From NCBI GenBank assembly GCA_963756745.1, contig CAVWOU010000006.1, positions 307,369 through 371,368 on the forward strand: a DNA stretch of 64,000 nucleotides, read 5' to 3'. This DNA is from DASPWW01 sp963756745. GTDB lineage: Bacteria > Actinomycetota > Thermoleophilia > Solirubrobacterales > 70-9. Below, piece by piece: positions 61,097-64,000 of this stretch. The stretch's first letter is position 1; every line of letters starts with the position of its first letter. The notes under the pieces were generated by a model. It was not told where the DNA came from. It saw nothing but the letters and a program-made list of their open reading frames with translations, and did not search any database. A program made the translations under genes and the position numbers.

Positions 61097-61666
61097 GAGC
61101 TACGGCGCGCTGCAGGTGGGCACGGTCCTGCTCAGCGGCGGCAGGCCTTCCCGCAGCGAACTGATTCGTCGGCTTCGAACTACCCGCTCGGCTTAGCTCA
61201 CTTCACGCACACGACCCACTCGGTGGCCAGCCCTGGTGCCCCCAGCGGCGGTCGACGAGGCCTGAACCACCAAGCACGCTTGGTCGTGGGTCGGGATAGT
61301 CGGCTGATCCGAAGCGGGCCGTCTCGAGGCCACCAGCGAATACAAGTCCCTTGCTGGGAGGCAAGTCGAGCGCGTGGGGTCGGTCGCTCCAGCGACTGGC
61401 CAGCGCGCAGGCTGGGATAGCTGCAAAGACCCGCCCGCTCAAGAAGGTCGGCATCTTCGCGGCTTCGCAGCCTACGAGCGTGTCCAGCGAATGGAGCGAC
61501 CGCCCCCACGACCCTCACTTGTCCCGAGCAAGGGACTTCCCAGAGACGGCCTTTGGGTCCTCGTCGCCGAGGACAGTTGACGCAAAGAGGGCGAGTCGCC
61601 TGGTGGGTTCCGGACTGCGCTGCTTCACTCGCCCCTGTCATTCGATCCTCACGCTGCCGAGGGTCC
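61097..61666. other. Non-coding region with structured DNA
   Basis: 570 bp without a supported gene; short frames on both strands lack ribosome sites and homology. Holds a small perfect palindrome (ACCAAGC-AC-GCTTGGT, 61271-61286) and the long inverted repeat at 61344-61538. Confidence 0.5.
61344..61538. repeat. 195-bp imperfect long inverted repeat
   Basis: Collinear arm pairs: 61344-61355 with 61527-61538 (12 bp, AAGTCCCTTGCT), 61382-61390 with 61493-61501 (9 bp, GGTCGCTCC) and 61409-61414 with 61468-61473. Further partial matches lie between them. As RNA it would fold into a rod on either strand. Could be a MITE-like remnant or an ncRNA. Confidence 0.7.
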
Positions 61667-62368
61667 CTAGCCGCGACGCCGCCGTGCGGCGCCGTCGGCC
61701 AAGCGGCTGGCGGGGGCGAACGCGCTCCAGGCGAACCAGCGACCAAAGCCGCGCTGGAGCGCACGCGGGCCGCTCATCGTTAGCTTTCGCATCCGCATCG
61801 CGCCGCCGAGCTCCGCCCGTCCCAGGTAGACGCGATAGAGGGTGGCGGTGTCGACCCTGACCTCGAGGTCGATGTCGAACCCGGGATGCTGCAGGCACAC
61901 CGAGACCTCCGAGGGCTCGAGCACCATCCAGTAGCGCTTGGCCGGATCGCGAAAGTCGAACTGGACGACGGTGCGATCCGGGGGAAGCTGCTCGCGATCG
62001 ACGTGTCGGGCCATCCAGACGATCAGGAGGTCGGGGTCGAGCTCCTCGGGGCGGGGATCGGTGAACGACCAGGTAACCCCCCACTCCCCGATCGCCTGGA
62101 CAACTGGCTCCAGATCGCGGCCGGCGCGCGTCAGACGATACTCGAGCGTCCTGCCCTTGGGACCGGTGCGCCGCTCGATGATTTCGGCCCGCTCGAGCGA
62201 GCGCAGGCGGTCTGTGAGGACCGAGCGCGAGATCCCCGGCAGGCCACGCTGAAGCTCGTTGAACCCGCTCGCGCCGCCCAGCATCTCACGCACGATCAGG
62301 AGCGTCCAGCGGTCGCCGAGGATCTCGCTCGCCTTAGCGATCGGGCAGTACTGTGCGTAGCTCCGCAT
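61667..62368 (-). CDS. HxlR-family transcriptional regulator with C-terminal ligand domain
   Basis: 233 residues. 1-100: HxlR winged helix (YCPIAKASEILGDRWTLLIV, LPGISRSVLTDRLRSLERAE) with the conserved N-terminal Cys. 105-215: SCP2-like sterol/ligand-binding type domain (VVQFDFRDPAKRYWMVLEPS, RVYLGRAELGGAM). Start ATG 62368. Divergent from the FAD oxidase gene, with a perfect palindrome between them, so it likely controls that gene in response to a hydrophobic ligand. Confidence 0.87.
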   Translation of the reverse strand: MRSYAQYCPIAKASEILGDRWTLLIVREMLGGASGFNELQRGLPGISRSVLTDRLRSLERAEIIERRTGPKGRTLEYRLTRAGRDLEPVVQAIGEWGVTWSFTDPRPEELDPDLLIVWMARHVDREQLPPDRTVVQFDFRDPAKRYWMVLEPSEVSVCLQHPGFDIDLEVRVDTATLYRVYLGRAELGGAMRMRKLTMSGPRALQRGFGRWFAWSAFAPASRLADGAARRRRG

Positions 62369-62409
62369 GCTCCAGGAATGCTAGCCTCGGATTGGAATTA
62401 GGTTCGGGA

Positions 62410-62429
62410 TTCGAACCGCTTGGTTCGAA
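62410..62429. promoter_or_regulatory. Palindromic operator between HxlR gene and FAD oxidase gene
   Basis: Perfect 8-bp arms TTCGAACC (62410-62417) and GGTTCGAA (62422-62429) with a 4-base spacer GCTT. It lies mid-way in the 104-bp divergent region and is the obvious candidate HxlR site. Confidence 0.65.
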
Positions 62430-62472
62430 ATTCGGTCTAGTCGGTCGCGACGCATCCGCGTACCGTGGTCGC

Positions 62473-63878
62473 ATGGCTACCGAAACGGCAAGGGTGGCGA
62501 CGGCCACCGACGACGAGCATCTACGCAACTCCGTCCACGGCCCGGTGATCGGCCCCGAAGACGAAGGCTACGACGAGGCCCGCTCGATCTGGAACGGCGC
62601 GATCGACCGCCGCCCAGCCTGCATCGCCCGCTGCACCGGCGTCGCCGACGTCGTCGCCGCGGTCCGCTTCGCACGCGAGCGTGATCTGCTGGTTGGCGTG
62701 TGCTCCGGTGGCCACGGCGTCGGCGGCCACGCGCTCTGTGACGGCGGGCTCGTGATCGACCTCTCGCCGATGAAGGGAATCCGAGTCGATCCGGCGACGC
62801 GCACCGCGCGCGCTGAGGCCGGCGTGCTCTGGGGCGAGCTCGACCGCGAGACGCAGCTCTTCGGGCTGGCGACGGTCGGCGGGATCGTCACCCACACGGG
62901 GATCGCGGGCCTGACGCTCGGCGGGGGGATCGGCTGGCTGATGCGAAAGCACGGCGCGACAGTCGACAACCTGCTCTCCGTTGACCTCGTTACTGCGGAC
63001 GGCGAGCTCGTCACCGCCAGCGAGGACCACAACCCGGATCTGTTCTGGGCGATGCGCGGTGGCGGCGGCAACTTCGGCATCGTTACCTCGTTCGAGTACC
63101 GACTACACCCCGTCGGCCCGATCGTCCTCGCGGGACCAATCTTCCACCCCCTAGAGGACGCGCCGGAGGTCCTGCGCTTCTACCGCGAGTTCATCGCCGC
63201 GGCCCCGGACGAGCTGACCACGATCTTCGACCTGTCGGTGCCGCCGCCGCTCCCCTTCCTGCCGGAGGAGGTGCACGGTAAGCCGGTCGTGATGGTGGGC
63301 GCCTGTTACGCGGGATCTCCGGACGAGGGCGCCGAGGTCGTCCGCTCGCTCAAGCAGTTCGGCCGCCCGATCGTCGACCTGCTCGAGCCGAAGCCCTACA
63401 CGGCCTTGCAGTCGATGTTCGACCCCTTGGTGCCGCACGGCTGGCACCGCTACTGGAAGTCGGTCGAGCTGCCGCCGCTTACCGATGATGCGATCGACAC
63501 GCTCGTCGAGCACGCATCAGCCCTCACCTCGCCCAAGTCCTACTGCATCGTCTTCCAGCTCGGCGGGGCGCTGGCCCGCGTGGGTGAGGACGAGACGGCC
63601 TTCAGCCAGCGCGATGCCGCCCACAACGTCAACATCAACGCGGTCTGGACCGAGGAGGATCCGGACGCAGAACGCCACATCGCCTGGGCGCGGGACTTCT
63701 TCGACGCGATGCAGCCCCACGCGCGCGACCGCGTCTACGTCAACTTCCTCGGCGACGAGGGACCCGACCGCGTTCGACAGGCCTACGGCGCCGAAAGTAC
63801 GACCGGCTGGTCGAGCTCAAACGCAATTACGACCCCACGAACTTCTTCCGTCTCAACCAGAACATCCCGCAGAAGTAG
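62473..63878 (+). pseudogene. FAD-linked (BBE-type) oxidoreductase, 3' frameshift
   Basis: About 468 residues after correction. PCMH FAD domain: VCSGGHGVGGHALCDGG (His for covalent FAD), GIAGLTLGGGIGWL, DLFWAMRGGGGNFGIVTSFE. The C-terminal BBE motif is split. In the AAA run at 63794-63796 one extra A restores AEKYDRLVELKRNYDPTNFF and a normal end at TAG 63876-63878. Start ATG 62473. The second covalent-FAD Cys of bicovalent members is absent. Substrate unknown (alcohols, sugars or phenolics in the family). A sequencing indel is likely. Confidence 0.85.
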
Positions 63879-64000
63879 CTCTCGCTGAGGACCAAGCGGG
63901 CCACGGTCTCCCTTCCGCGACGAGCGAGCGTGTCAGAGGACCTTCAGCAGACGCCGGACAGGACCAGGTGCGAAGAGCGTGAAGCGTCCGGCACTAATCC

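Noticed and set aside
61198..61764. Minus-strand frames of 77-188 residues in the 61.2-61.8 kb region
   Set aside because: No ribosome sites, no recognisable domain, and they run through the long inverted repeat; treated as non-coding.

Overview
The window is a GC-rich actinobacterial chromosome segment. The codon use, the gene order and several fused enzymes (AroK-AroB, IscU-MnmA) point to the deep-branching class Thermoleophilia (Solirubrobacterales or Gaiellales type). That placement is an inference from gene content, because no rRNA is present.

About 0-49 kb is mostly housekeeping genes on the minus strand. Read in transcription order (high to low coordinate) it runs: M29 peptidase, ftcD-like, MFS pump, MBL hydrolase, hisS, aspS, 6S-like RNA, iscU-mnmA, alaS, ruvX, mltG, aroE, aroC, aroKB, aroQ, Xaa-Pro peptidase, efp, nusB, xseB-like, ispA, dxs, tlyA, nadK, recN, pyrG, M20 peptidase, nudix, xerD, mutM, P1 peptidase, recO, dgt, dnaG. 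Many neighbours overlap by ATGA-type junctions, so translational coupling is likely. The order matches the Bacillus-type backbone (hisS-aspS-6S-mnmA-alaS-ruvX; nusB-xseB-ispA-dxs-tlyA-nadK-recN). Plus-strand cargo interrupts it at 1.8 kb (SDR), 8.0 kb (DUF2182), 16.9-21.1 kb (cyclopropane synthase, membrane proteins, decayed fragments), 25.3 kb (LtrA) and 31.4-32.4 kb.

The segment from the tRNA-Met at 49.4 kb to 57.3 kb is an accessory island. It holds a coiled-coil membrane protein, a YihY/BrkB membrane protein, a SRPBCC protein of the kind seen next to actinobacterial gas-vesicle genes, two small proteins, two paralogues that share a 'VPVVKVD' core plus 11-residue glycine-rich repeats, a basic tail protein, and a divergent TetR-GAF-PP2C regulator. 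No GvpA or GvpF/L gene is visible, so this looks like an orphan accessory module. It is the best candidate here for an undescribed system.

The last 7 kb holds single-gene accessory functions: a second LtrA, an alpha/beta hydrolase, an NmrA-like reductase with two micro-ORFs, two long inverted repeats, and a divergent HxlR regulator/FAD oxidase pair with a clear palindrome between them.

Three further points stand out. (1) Three copies of a ~75-bp element lie exactly between a stop codon and the next gene, each with a G-quadruplex motif on the mRNA strand. (2) At least seven otherwise intact genes carry a single-base frameshift, often in a homopolymer and including hisS, so the assembly probably contains indel errors. 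(3) Several strong operator-like palindromes are present: CsoR-like, CRP/GlxR-like, HxlR and MarR.
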